From: Marchantia polymorpha subsp. ruderalis
Lineage: Eukaryota > Streptophyta > Marchantiopsida > Marchantiales > Marchantiaceae
Assembly: GCA_037833965.1 (NCBI GenBank)
Contig: AP031352.1
Coordinates: 7,792,501 to 7,856,500 of the forward strand
Length of the DNA stretch: 64,000 bases
Direction: 5' to 3'
Within the stretch, counting starts at the first letter, position 1. Each line of letters starts with the position of its first letter. The notes beneath the pieces are model-generated. The model saw nothing but the letters and a program-made list of their open reading frames with translations, was not told the origin of the DNA and did not search any database. A program made the position numbers and the translations under genes. Below are positions 1 to 10,396 of the stretch, in pieces.

Positions 1-344
1 TCGCGACAGAGTTAGGTGCTAAAACCTGAGTACAAGAAGTTCCTTACATCTTTGAGTTTCTAGTGGCCTGGGTTGTGTCCTATGTTGTGATCTGGTGATG
101 GAACGACCACTCATGCTTCCCGAAGTGTGCAACTCATAGGAGGCATCCAGTTCTTTAAATGACATAGTAGAGGACGTGAAAGCCCATTAATAGCACTTGA
201 AGCCCAAGGTTCTCAGTCTTTCATGTCCCTCACCTTAAGTTAGTCCTTCGATCAGCTCTTCTTGCATGTCTTGACTTGTGTAAAACTTCGGTTCTCGAAA
301 GTATTATGTTTTCTTACGTCTCTGATATTGACTGCGCATTTCAG

Positions 345-3300
345 GACTTATGGCAGAGTAGGAGAAGCCTGTCCAGTGTGGAGGGCTTTGACCACTCATC
401 AGTGAATCAAGTTTTGGGTGCGTGTGGAGACATGCCGCCCTCGTGGGAGGGACCTCTAGTACCATATTCTATTTGGCAGTGTGGCCGGTCTAAGGTACGT
501 CCATTCATCCATATGTCAACAAATTTATGAGGAGCTATTAAACTCCGTCATTTACGTTGGGAATTTGAGTAGTAAGTTGTCAATAAAAGGCAGAGTAACT
601 TACTAGCTGCAGTCTAAGCTAAATTGATCTTTCACATGCAGGAGCTAACTGAGAAGTTTGATATCATGGAATTCAACTTCACACTCACGCTGCAAGCAGT
701 TCAAGGCTCTGTTAAGGTAACTTAAATCAATTGTTGTTAAATATCGTACCAACACTTGACTTATGTTCTGATTAATGTGTATTATAATCATTGGATCATG
801 AGGAAAAGTTTACAGTTTTGAAACCACTCCAAGTCATGAGGTACTAAGTGGAGACAGATGAAAGGCTTTGGTGCTTGCGAACGTTTGGCTGCCTGACTGG
901 ACCAGACTAAACTGAAGACAGAAGGAGTCCGGTTATTTGTGAACATAATTGGCCTCAGTTCTACGCAAAGGAAAAATAGTTTCTCCTACCGTTTATACAC
1001 CCGTCCCTTGAATTTTATCAGAAGGAGGTACATGAAATGTGGTGCGAGGTCGTTTGCCAATTTCTGGTTCCTGATTATTTTCTTCCGCCACCCAACATAG
1101 CTTTTGAGCTGTTTATCAATCTCAGATGTCGTCAGTCTCTGCGACGGCTGACACTTGTAGGGCGCGTCTAGGGTTAAGGGTCTTTATATTATAGAATACC
1201 TGAGGCTGTGGTTGAAACATAAGCCACAGTCTATAATATGCTGTAGGTTATCTCGTCAATTTCCTCCAACATAGTGTGACTGCTGCTTTGTAGTCCATTA
1301 ATTTTGCATTCCTGAGGCACATGCATTATAAGTTCGTTCGGTCCGTTCGGTTACGATCACTAGGTTTGGAACCTTCCCATTAAGGCTTGTTCTTCGTTAA
1401 CTGCTTGGCCTTTATGGTGGTCACTGAGGATCTCGTACTTAAATCATGATGATGCGTAACGGATAATACCTGATGTATTACATGTTCTGGTCTCCACAAG
1501 AACCTGATACATTATCCTGTCCCTCAAGATGCATCGATCAGATTGAACCAGTAGACTCTCTGGGAGAGAGTATACCTGGATAAGAAGTTGATGTATCTGA
1601 AACAGATTCTTGTAGAGACCAGGAACATATACGACATCTGGTATTATCCGTTCATGTCCATCATTCAAAGAAATGAGAACATTACCTTTTTTTGAATGGG
1701 TTTGCGACTGTCGTGGCCCAGATATACAAATTCTTCAAATGGTAGTTCAGTTTATGTCACAAAGGCATTTTTGTTGTATGTCATGTATTGGGTAGCATCA
1801 GAATCCAAATTTCAGGCCGGATCCATCCCCCATTCAAAGAAATGAGAACGATACCTTTTTTTTTGAATGGGTTTGCGACTGTCGTGGCCCAGATATACAA
1901 ATTCTTATGATGGTAGTTAAGTTTCAGGCCAGATCCATCCCTACGGATGATAACGTGGTGACATACAACCGCTGTTGATCGTCTGCTGGAGAATGTGCAG
2001 AAGAGTTGTCTTGTTTCTTCTTCCGACACTCGTTAGCAAGATGGCTTCGTTTCTTGCAATAAAAGCATTTCATCTTTTGCCTGGGAGAAGATGGTTTTGC
2101 AGGAGGTTCCTGTCGGGATAAAGAACCTGCCTCAGTGGAGTTTCTTGGATGTATCATCTTTGGCGTCCACCTTCGTCTCTTTGCTGCGTAGAGTGCTGCC
2201 ATTCCGTCGGTCAACTCTTTTTCTTTGAGTTGTGCTTCTTCAAGAAGAACACTAGCAATAACAGATTGAGTGGTCAACTCTTCTTCTTTGAGATGTGCTT
2301 CTTCAAGAAGAACACTAGCAATAACAGATTGAGTGGTCAACGCGTAATGTGATCGCATTAAAGAATCGATACTCTATAGGAAGACTTCCAAGGAGACAGA
2401 TATAAGCTTCTGACTCTGGAATAGTCTGCCCTACAGAAGTCAACTGGTCAAGAAGTAGACAAAATTTGGAGATATGTCTCGCCACATACTCGCTTGTATT
2501 CATTTTGAGAGTATGCAATGCATCTCTCAAGTTCATCTGCATTGGTATGTCATAGAATTCAAAAACCGTATTCAGTTCAGCCCAGGCCTCTGCTGCTGCT
2601 GTAGCACAGCGAGCAATCAATGGATGTTGAAAGTCGGCAAACGAGTTATTCAACACCGCCAAGGAAATGAGGTTTTTATCATCCCATTCCTTCTTACTCC
2701 TCCCTGCACCTGACTCAGGAGTTTTGGTTGTAGAACGAGGTGTAGTGTTTGATCGGATCTCCTTACCTTCCATGACGCCTATCAATCATTCCACTCAAAG
2801 GATCCAATTCATCTTGTTCTTCCAGGAATGGAAATGTTCCCTATTGAATTTGGGTAGATCTTTCCATGCGATTCGTGTTGAAGCCCCTCCAGAAGTCATC
2901 TTCCAGAACTCTTCATTGAAGCTGGGAACCCTGGCGAATATTCTAGATTGAACTTCTGTGATTCACGTTCTGTGCGAAATCGTGAACGGTGACCCCAATT
3001 TTGGGAATTTTGAAATTTCACTAGGAAGTGATGAAATTGTTAAAATTTCATCCGAAATTTTTAAAAAATTTCATCAATTTCGTGCTCCTCCGCACTCTGA
3101 TCAGCTCTGCCGAATGGCGAATCTTCAAGAGGGCACAGTTACAAATCTTCCAGACGGTCGCTCTGATACCATATTAGAGAAATAAAACAAGAGCAATGCT
3201 GGAAAGGGTGGAGACAGAGGTACTGAGTCCTAGAGAGTAGCTCTGAGTTGTTAATGAAGACAGGACCCGGATTGGGTTTAAGTACCCAATCCTTATCCGA

Positions 3301-6300
3301 GGTTACAAAGGTAATGATCATAGGGACACCTCCGTAGTGGGAACGTTTGTGGTGTCTGTTACATCATAGCTGCAGTCCTAACTATAATTACACAGGAAGC
3401 GACAGCAAGGAAGGAGGGAGTAATCCGTATCCTAACACTCTCGTATGCTGTGGGTTATCTCGTCAATTTCCTCCAACATAGTGTGACTGCTGCTCTGTAG
3501 TCCATTAATTTTGCATTCCTGGGTCACATGCATTATAAGTTAGTTCGCCTCCGATCACTAGGTTTGGCACCTTCTCATTAACGCTTGTTCTTCGTTAACT
3601 GCTTGGCCTTTATGGTGGTCACTGAGGATCTCGTACTCAGGTCATGATGCGGTCGGTACGCATCGTGCTTTGTTGTTTATCGGACTTTTGAGATGCGACA
3701 AGTTGCAGGTACCCGCTCAGTTGATGCTAAGATCGCTTCACTGATATTTTCTGCTAGGAACGTCGGTCTCCTCCTTCTTTAGGTCATGCATTTTTGTTCC
3801 TGTTTTTAAATTATCGTCTTTCCATCGACTAGCGGACTACGATTTGGTGTCAAGGCCTTTTTTCAAGTGAACTGATGCTCTGTCGGCTCTGCTCGACTAT
3901 AGAAACGCCAAACTAGATCATAACTTAACTTGCACCTTCCTTGAGGTACTTCTTCTACTGATTGATCTTATACTGTCTTACGAAGTCTCCCGAATTTCGA
4001 ATATTATATCTCTGTTGAAACATCGTTCACGAGCCACATTTAGAACTCAGTCGAAACAAGCAAAGGTTGCGTAGTTCAGCAGATGTATAAGAGCAGTGTG
4101 TATATTATTCCTCACTGAAGCCAAAATAGTAGTTCTTCGATGCTGCATGTACACGTAATCTGGTATACTGATGTGGAGCCGGAATTTCGGCGTTATATAA
4201 ATGAGACGTTAATCATTGAACAAGAACATCCTCTGCCGGTGCGGCTGCCATCCAGGAAGTTCTTCTGGGATCTGGTGTGATGTGATTGTTAGGCCCCATA
4301 CCGTGTGGTTGATTATAAAGGTCAGATGGGATGTATTATACCATGGCGTTCCACCGATCGATACATTGACCGACTTCTTTGCAACTATATACTCACACGG
4401 TCAAACCTTGAGTCTCACTATGTCACCTGATATGAGAATTGGTCGTCACATCAGGGGATAACTACTGAGTCCCTACCATTTCGAACTTTTCTTACACATG
4501 CTGGTTCATGCTACACTTTCATTTTCTTTTTGGTCAATCAATCTGCACCCGTTACTAATGCAATTTTCTTCTTCATAGAAGGAATTTTTAGTTTGTACGA
4601 CTATTGTACTGCTCAATTTGTATGTTATTCAGGTTAGTTTTCCCTTCTGAGTCCTTCCCCAAGCACATCTTACCACATCACCTTCATTATTGCTTCAAGG
4701 TCCATCCCTTGTCACAAGCTCTCTGTTTACGTCGCCTGTAGCACGTAGCACAGTAAGGGGCACATGTCCCGATCTCCATTCATATTGATGTTACATATGA
4801 TTTACAAAGGGTCCCATTTTGCACATCTTTACAGTAGAAGTAATTGCTTCATATGTGGTAAATGGAACGCATGTTGCATGTTGTTGATCTCTATAGTTGA
4901 AACAGAAAGGTTGGATGCGAGGCATTTACTAACAAAGAGAGTAGTCTTCCCGATGTACACTACTTTAGTATCCATCGTAAAAACTACACTCTTTGTTAAT
5001 GAATGCCAGTAGTTGTACTGGTTATCCCGTGGTGCAAGTGGTAGCCGCCTTGCTGCTTAGCAAGGCGCACCTAATCTGCTTTTAAAGCCAGAGGACCGCT
5101 CGTCGTTACTGATCGAGGTCTGGATACATACTGACTGCAGTGCTAGCTAGTCTTTCTCTCTATCCTGGATTATATGTGTAGCAAAGTGTAAACACGTCTG
5201 TTCTTTCGAGAATATAAGGGCCATCCCTTTCATCACATTTACCCGCAGTCTTTGCGGGGTATACGGGATAAGTGTACTCGTTATTACATGATGGGAGTAG
5301 GAGCCACCTTGTTTTGTTTCTATGTCCTCTAGTTTCATTGCAAGATATGATGGCAATCGGTTTTTTGTTTTAAGGATTACCGAAATTTCCCCTTTGCGAG
5401 GGACAATCATGTAATTTCACTGGTTATAACAGGTGTCGGTTATAGATACCTTGCTATGTTGTAATGTGGAAAGTTTCGGAAGAGCTATGGTTTTTGCATG
5501 CGGAGCTCTTCTTTGACAAGATGAATGCGTTTTGCTTCCAGATAGTCTTTCTCTGTTTCCTGTTTCTCAGGTTTCTTATTTTCAATCAACATGCTCCATT
5601 GCCGCTGTTAATTTTTCCAGTCTTTAATTCAGATTTGTGTGCCTTTCCGTTCCCATGGGTGATGCCTTTCTCATTCCCATGTGTGCTTGATTCCTCTTAT
5701 GCTTGATCGTTCAAGCCGCCACCTACCTACGTTTACTTTCGCCCGTAACGCTCTACACTTGGCTGATAACGGGTAGACCAACTCGTGTGCATATTCTTGA
5801 CCTTGCAGGTGAAACAACACTAAATATATACTTAAAAGAGGCAACCTGAAATAAGTTTTACTTCATTTGTAGCTTACCGCTGTCACTGATCCATGGACGG
5901 TCAATACTTTTTATCTGCACTCTAGAGAAATGCCTGCCACTCATACAGTATATCGTGTTTCAGGTACCGGTCTTAAATTCAGGTCTTTGCCACGGTGTTG
6001 CGCTTTGGATCGACTGGGTGATGGACACACAACACCAACATTTGATTTCAACAGCACCTTCAGGTATTTGTGGTCCAGCGAATGTGTCGGAGTTCAGTTA
6101 CCCGCAAGTAACATTCTCTGTTCTACCGTTATATAGTTAATAAAACTTACCCGATTGAAACTCGTTTCAGATCGCGAACCAAACGACTGGAAGCAGGGAA
6201 TCAAACTTCTCAATGTCCCGGTGAAACTTCTGTCCAAAGAAGAATCAAGTTTGACTATCTCAGCTGCTTTTAACCCCCTAACAGGAGACATCGCTGTTGA

Positions 6301-6322
6301 CGTGGACACACAAACCTCATGA
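345..6322 (+). CDS. PRMT7: Protein arginine N-methyltransferase 7, C-terminal exons (5' end outside window)
   Basis: Four exons read in phase: 345-494, 642-716, 5964-6063 and 6171-6322 (TGA stop), 158 residues in all. Splice sites are canonical: TTTCAG before 345, GTACGT after 494, TGCAG before 642, GTAAC after 716, TTTCAG before 5964, GTATTT after 6063 and TTTCAG before 6171. Phases are 0, 0 and 1. Recalled resemblance to plant PRMT7 (Arabidopsis At4g16570) runs in order: DLW.SR..L.SVEGFDH, then IWQCG, then VMEF.F in exon 2, then CHG.ALW.DWVMD and IST.P in exon 3, and WKQG.KLL..PV in exon 4. PRMT7 enzymes transfer methyl groups from S-adenosylmethionine to protein arginines, making monomethylarginine. 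These exons belong to the second, degenerate methyltransferase half and its beta barrel; the catalytic first half is not in the window. I found no convincing exon in 1-344, which looks intronic. The odd feature is the 5.2-kb third visible gap, which carries an antisense copia remnant. Confidence 0.9.
1186..1239. repeat. Nested foldback in PRMT7 intron
   Basis: The arms atattataga (1186-1195) and tctataatat (1230-1239) are perfect inverted repeats. They enclose a second inverted pair, ctgtgg and ccacag. It lies immediately left of the first copy of a 0.2-kb direct repeat. Possibly a mobile-element end or a rearrangement scar. Confidence 0.5.
1237..1451 (+). repeat. Direct repeat, copy 1, left of the copia remnant
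   Basis: About 215 bp, closely matching 3444-3649 in the same orientation. Shared blocks include the start (tatgctgt.ggttatctcg), the middle (actgcttggcctttatggtg) and the end (tcatgatg). There are scattered substitutions and small indels between the copies. It lies outside the LTR of the copia remnant, so I read it as duplicated host (intron) DNA and not as an LTR. Confidence 0.85.
1490..1830 (-). pseudogene. Copia protease fragment, broken and partly duplicated
   Basis: The - strand shows WIL followed by a damaged stretch where copia proteases have the DSGA active site. Next comes ATQYMTYNKNAFVT in another frame. Further on is IPDVVYVPGLYKNLFQIHQL, the block typical of the protease C-terminus and its linker to the integrase zinc region. 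About 8 bases around the active-site aspartate appear lost, and a local duplication interrupts the gene. No activity is expected. Confidence 0.7.
1661..1940 (-). repeat. Local duplication inside the protease/gag junction
   Basis: About 90 bp at 1661-1755 recurs at 1831-1925 (shared block gtttgcgactgtcgtggccc). A separate short block, ttcaggcc.gatccatccc, occurs near 1811 and 1923. The copies differ by a few bases. This explains why two overlapping pieces of the same protease-flanking sequence are read in different frames. Confidence 0.75.
1924..2785 (-). pseudogene. Copia gag polyprotein remnant with zinc knuckle
   Basis: The N-terminal part (2785-2320) has the pattern of the UBN2/gag domain of plant copia elements: LI.LAVL.NSFADFQHP, then AAEAWAELNTVFEFY, then the L..LKM segment and a region ending LLGSLP.EYRFFN. 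The frame then shifts, and 2358-1924 continues with a helical segment made of a 21-residue tandem repeat. A CCHC zinc knuckle follows, CFYCKKRSHLANEC (C-X2-C-X4-H-X4-C), near 2070-2030. Gag packages retroelement RNA in the cytoplasm. The break between the two frames and the missing downstream pol make this non-functional. Confidence 0.8.
2209..2334 (-). repeat. Two-copy 63-bp in-frame tandem repeat in gag
   Basis: The copies start at 2209 and 2272 and the next unit begins at 2335, giving an exact 63-bp period. On the coding (-) strand this is a 21-residue unit (LTTQSVIASVLLEEA then LKE-rich) repeated twice with few differences. The unit is amphipathic and Leu/Glu-rich, so it would lengthen a helix or coiled coil in gag. 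Confidence 0.85.
3160..3437 (-). repeat. Copia LTR with tRNA-Met primer binding site
   Basis: On the - strand the LTR begins TGTTAGGATACGG (ending at 3437) and ends CTCTAATA (3172), so the short ends TGTTAG and CTAATA are near-inverted repeats, as LTR ends should be. Directly after it, TGGTATCAGAGC (3171-3160) is the usual plant copia primer site, matching the 3' end of initiator tRNA-Met. The LTR is about 266 bp. A small hairpin (gattgggt...acccaatc, near 3271-3293) lies inside. No second LTR was found at the other end. Confidence 0.8.
3444..3649 (+). repeat. Direct repeat, copy 2, right of the copia remnant
   Basis: Second copy of the repeat at 1237-1451, starting 6 bp beyond the outer end of the LTR. 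One copy lacks an insertion around gttcggtccgttcggtta seen in the other. The pair brackets about 2 kb of antisense copia sequence inside the large PRMT7 intron. Confidence 0.85.
3650..5963. other. Remainder of the large PRMT7 intron, nothing recognised
   Basis: No coding similarity, repeat family or RNA gene is recognised. A 9-bp-arm hairpin (cgccttgct...agcaaggcg, 5046-5067) is the only strong secondary structure. The open frames here are short and resemble nothing I know. Confidence 0.6.
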
Positions 6323-6346
6323 AGACGACATCGCTGGAGTATGAGA

Positions 6347-6458
6347 CATCCTTGGACCGAAGTGCAAAGGTAGTGCTACATAACCAATCTTTACATGAAT
6401 AACATCCTTGGACCGAAGTGCAAAGGTAGTGCTACATTACCAATCCTTACATGAATAA
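6347..6458 (+). repeat. 56-bp tandem duplication in PRMT7 3' UTR region
   Basis: catccttggaccgaagtgca starts at 6347 and again at 6403, and both copies continue through ttacatgaat. The period is 56 bp, with two substitutions between copies. It lies 25 bp past the stop codon, so it is probably in the 3' UTR. Confidence 0.9.
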
Positions 6459-9400
6459 CATTGATTCCTGTACTCATATAGAACCATGCCAATTAAATCA
6501 GTCGGATGTATTATTACAATGGCGACACTTTTGACTGTGTCTCCCTTTTTTGGCATAATACTCAAAAGTTGCTGCATATTTCAGTAACAGAAGACTCGCA
6601 CTTCTGTTATCCAAGAAAGACTCAGAAGAGTACTGCAGGAGGGACGCTGACATCGAAACCTTGCGGAACACGTGATTACCACAACTAACGCGGACCTGCT
6701 TACCACGACTAAAAGCACTTCAATTGTAATTCATTACTGTAGAGTGATTCTGGTGACCTCTGGCAGTGTTCGAGTCATCTGAGGAAGTTCTGGTGGAGGC
6801 CTCCTGCAATGCCCAATATGGAACGTCCAGAATATCATAAGGCTGATTGGAGAACCTTTCTGAGGTAGTTCTGATACCTACTTAAGGCAGATATAGATTA
6901 AACCTAATGTCTTAACCTGGAACCGATTACTGAATTGATGGTTTACGCACATGCGTTGATATCTACGTGCTGAAACTTGTGCGAATGAACTATAAGCATG
7001 AGATTCAGGGACTAGGAATATGTCTCCGAACATAGGTCAGTGCGAACCACCTGTTCAAATTGTCATATCGGAGATTCGGAATATTACCTTTTCATTCTTG
7101 TTGATCCCATCAGTGAGCCCATGGTTGACAGAAAGATATAAGTTTATGGTGCAGCACAACTTACTGAGCATCCGTGAGCCCATGGTTGACAGAAAGATAA
7201 AAGTTTGTGGTGCAATACAACTTACTGATCATTCAAGTTAAGTGTACTACTTATGGTCACATCAAGGTATGAAGTCAAAAGATGAGAACACAAATAATAC
7301 ATTTGAGCTTTTCAAGACTACATACGCCTTTATGGCTCTTTTTCATTGCAATTTATGAGTATCCAAGTTCCCAAAACGCCAACCGTGCCTTTGTTAGTAG
7401 AAAAGTTCCCTTCATTGTGTTTTTCTTAAAAGATGAAAAGCATTTCGTCCAAAATGGGTTAATTTGTCCTTGTCGAAGGGAGCAATCAAAAATCAAAAAG
7501 GTTGCAGAAAGTAAATTGCCCAATGTCCCCAAATTAGTCCAACCATGTATTTTTCTACTTAAGCCCGCATTGACGGAATGCAGAGAGCGAACAAAAAGAA
7601 TTCTTTGGCGATGCCCATGTTAACCTTGAGCTGCTATGGCCTGCTCTATCCCTGTAAGGGCAGATGCTAAGTTTACCCTCTGTCCTTACAGGTGAAACTT
7701 ACCTATTATCAGACGCTACTTACCTGCTATATTTTATTTGTCTGCTTTGTGTACCAGATATATGATTAAGTCTCATAAGGTATACAGATTGCCTTCGTAT
7801 TACTATCACAATTTGCAAGTGTTGAACTACTTTCCTGACAACAAAGCTCGTTTGACTATATGAAAGGGAAATAGTGTCCAACCTCCTGAATGTTCACGTC
7901 ACCGAGCGCTTTCTGAGTACAAAATGCTTGAGCCGCGAGAGCCCTCCCACGAGTTGTTCCAGTTATTAAGGAGAATGTGTGGTCAGCAGAATTATTGGAT
8001 CGGACGGAAATGCGCAACAAGGGCAATGCATGAGATTGAAAAGGACATAATATTCGAAGGCTCCGACCAAACAAATGTCAGAAGTTTAGACAGTTACAAC
8101 AGTAACATAGAATAGGGTTAAAATAGAGTGAAGTAATCAGAAAGACAGATGTACATCCTGCAGCCTTCACTTCTACTAAATTTCAACCTTCATCTCCAAC
8201 TCCAACTCTGTCCACACTAGGTTGTCACCACACTAGATTTTGATTGCATCCTCTTCCCTTGTTTATGTCGAGAGATTTGCGTCACATTTATTTGGCTTCT
8301 ATAGAGGTTACGGATCGTGAGTTTCTACATAACGGGTTCGTTCACCGATGGTTTTGCTTCAACTGAAGCTCAAGCTCACGCAAAGAGGTCAAATGATGGC
8401 GATTTTCAGCCTTACCTCACATCGAGCAGTTTCAACCAGGATTTCTAAATTTAGAGTAGAGTGGGATGATGCATCTAGTTGTAATCGTAAAACTTCATAT
8501 GTGGTGTCACGTACATGGTTTTGGGCAAGATAAAAAATCAGTCAAAGAGCGCAATGAGGAAGAGAACCGTAAGAGTTTTGACATGGCCAAGACATCCAGA
8601 AACAACGACGACTTTTCTTGAGGAGGGTAACAATTCCAAGCAGAGAACCATGAGCTTTGGTCTCCGTAGCAATCCCAGGGCACTAACGACTTGGGTAAGT
8701 ACATCAGAAAGGATCTCAGATTCAAAAATCCATGCAGTGGTGCTTTGGGTTGAATTGAAAATAATATTCTGAATCACTATCAGCACTGGCCAAATACCTC
8801 ATTTGGCTTTTTTTTTTTTAACCTATTTTCAGTATTTTGTTTTATATTTTCAAAATCTATGTTAGCCCAAAATTGGTCTCAATCTTAGCCACCATTCCTT
8901 CTCCTAGAAATGGATGAGGAATAAGGAGGGAACCATGGAGCCATAGTCAATGGGCAAAAATGAGGGAAGAGAACCTAACAAGTATCCATTGCCAATAAGC
9001 CATATGATTATTGAACATTGGCCGATAAGGACGATCAATGCACAGAAATTTTAGATCGCGCAAACAAACAATATGCGGCCCTATGTTACTCATTAGCCAA
9101 CAGCTCTGGCATGGACTTCGTACCCTCCAAAGTTTGGGATTTTTTTGGAAGTATTGTGTTATTAGCAGGCCTCCTTAATTTGGGATCTCCCGAAATTACC
9201 AAAAATAAGCTAATATCGGGACCATTTCGAAGTTATTTTTGGGAAATTCGAGATATGGGGAAATAAAGGAAATAAAGCTTTACTTTCGTATGGATCAAAC
9301 CGTCCTTAAATGCGGCCTCCTCGCGGTAAGTACACTTCATCTTGACAAAATCCTCACGATCTCGTTGATTTCTTCATCCTTGTACGTCTTCTTCAAACGG

Positions 9401-9663
9401 TACTTCTTTGAACAAAGAGTACTTGAGAAAGCTTTCATATCAACCTTGACAAGATGAAAAGGTAAGACAGGAGGCACTCTTTTTGGACTTCATTACAGTA
9501 GCAGAATCACACTCAGCCACGATTAATGAAATTTCACTTGCGTCCTCGTCAAACATTTGTGTAAAAGCGACAACCAATCGAGAGAATTCTACCTCTAGTA
9601 AGTCAGCAAGAGTGTCATACATCCAAACATCCAAATTGTCTAGACGAGCACAAGCGTGACAAT
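6459..9663. other. Intergenic DNA without a recognised gene
   Basis: Apart from the 61-bp duplication I see no protein family or RNA gene. A 113-residue open frame (7282-7623, +) and shorter ones near 7.9, 8.5 and 9.0 kb lack recognisable motifs and splice-site support. Confidence 0.55.
7113..7235 (+). repeat. 61-bp tandem duplication
   Basis: gtgagcccatggttgacaga occurs at 7113 and 7174, and the copies continue in parallel through caacttactga with a few substitutions. No gene is recognised around it. Confidence 0.85.
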
Positions 9664-9690
9664 TTATAAGCCAGTTTTACTAAAATTTGA
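9664..9690 (+). repeat. Left inverted repeat of the hAT candidate
   Basis: ttataagccagttttactaa and the next few bases are inverted relative to 12168-12192, with a two-base length difference and a few mismatches. The left partner lies 0.7 kb before the transposase frame. Confidence 0.5.
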
Positions 9691-10396
9691 CATTTTATTT
9701 TTAGACGCCAGATTTGCCAGAATTAATAAGCCCACTTAGGCGACACCTGTATAAAGTTTCAACAAAAAATACAAGTATAAGGCGGGAGGTGTAGGCGGGC
9801 AGAAGGTAGAGAATCTCGCAAGCATCCAAGTGGAGGCGGGGAGTGGATAGCGGGAAGGAGTTTCTTAGATTAGAAATGCATTCCTAATCAGTGTTTTCTT
9901 GTCTCGAACGCAAGCACCAAAGTTATAGCGAAGCTTTTGCAATCCATCAAGAGTCAAAAAACTCCGTTTCAAGTCAAACATGGCATCGAGTTTGGTTTGC
10001 AATTGGTACAACGATCTGTACAGGGCACCATCACAACAATTTAATGTTTATTTTGCGTCCATATCGGTCGTGAAAAACGGAATGGTGAAGGTGTGAAGCG
10101 ACAACGAACCAAGAACATGCAACTGTTCTAGTTTCCGTTTCGTCTTGAAGTCTACAAAAATCACTTGAAGTCTTAGCATCCTGAAGACTTGACCCGTTAT
10201 CAACTGCTTTTGTATCAAGAAAAGGTTAGTTTCTTCAAGAAAAGAGATATATTATGCATACACCGTTACCTAAACACAGACAATGACATTCTTCAGTTTG
10301 TAATTTTTTAGTCTCCAACAGTTGATGTTGTGGTGGGAGATTTGTTTTTTCATCCGAAAGAAGACGAAGAAGACGATTTGTTCCAACCAATCAATC

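Larger units (their letters stand above)
1452..3437 (-). mobile_element. Truncated Ty1/copia retrotransposon, antisense in PRMT7 intron
   Basis: Reading on the - strand, the order is one LTR (3437-3172), an initiator tRNA-Met primer site (3171-3160), gag (about 2785-1924) and a protease fragment (about 1830-1490). The element then stops. Integrase, reverse transcriptase, RNase H and the second LTR are missing. Gag and protease before integrase is the copia order. It is antisense to PRMT7 and lies wholly within an intron, so it need not break the mRNA. Several frameshifts and small duplications show it cannot encode working proteins. Confidence 0.85.

Noticed and set aside
1..344. Further upstream PRMT7 exon in the first 344 bases
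   Set aside because: I searched for the residues that precede DLW in plant PRMT7 (the GCAMYLP-type block) and found no frame or splice pair that supplies them.
1237..3649. The 0.2-kb direct repeats as the LTRs of the copia remnant
   Set aside because: The tRNA-Met primer site at 3160-3171 and the TGTTAG...CTAATA ends place the LTR at 3172-3437, inside the right repeat.
5025..5110. tRNA-Ser-like segment (agtggtagccgcc, ctgctta loop, aaggcg stem)
   Set aside because: The anticodon loop would have 8 bases, and there is no T-arm with GTTCGA and no pairing acceptor ends. It is just a strong 9-bp-arm hairpin.
7282..7623. 113-codon open frame on +
   Set aside because: No domain, no splice or conservation evidence. 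Open frames of this length are expected in AT-moderate DNA of this size.
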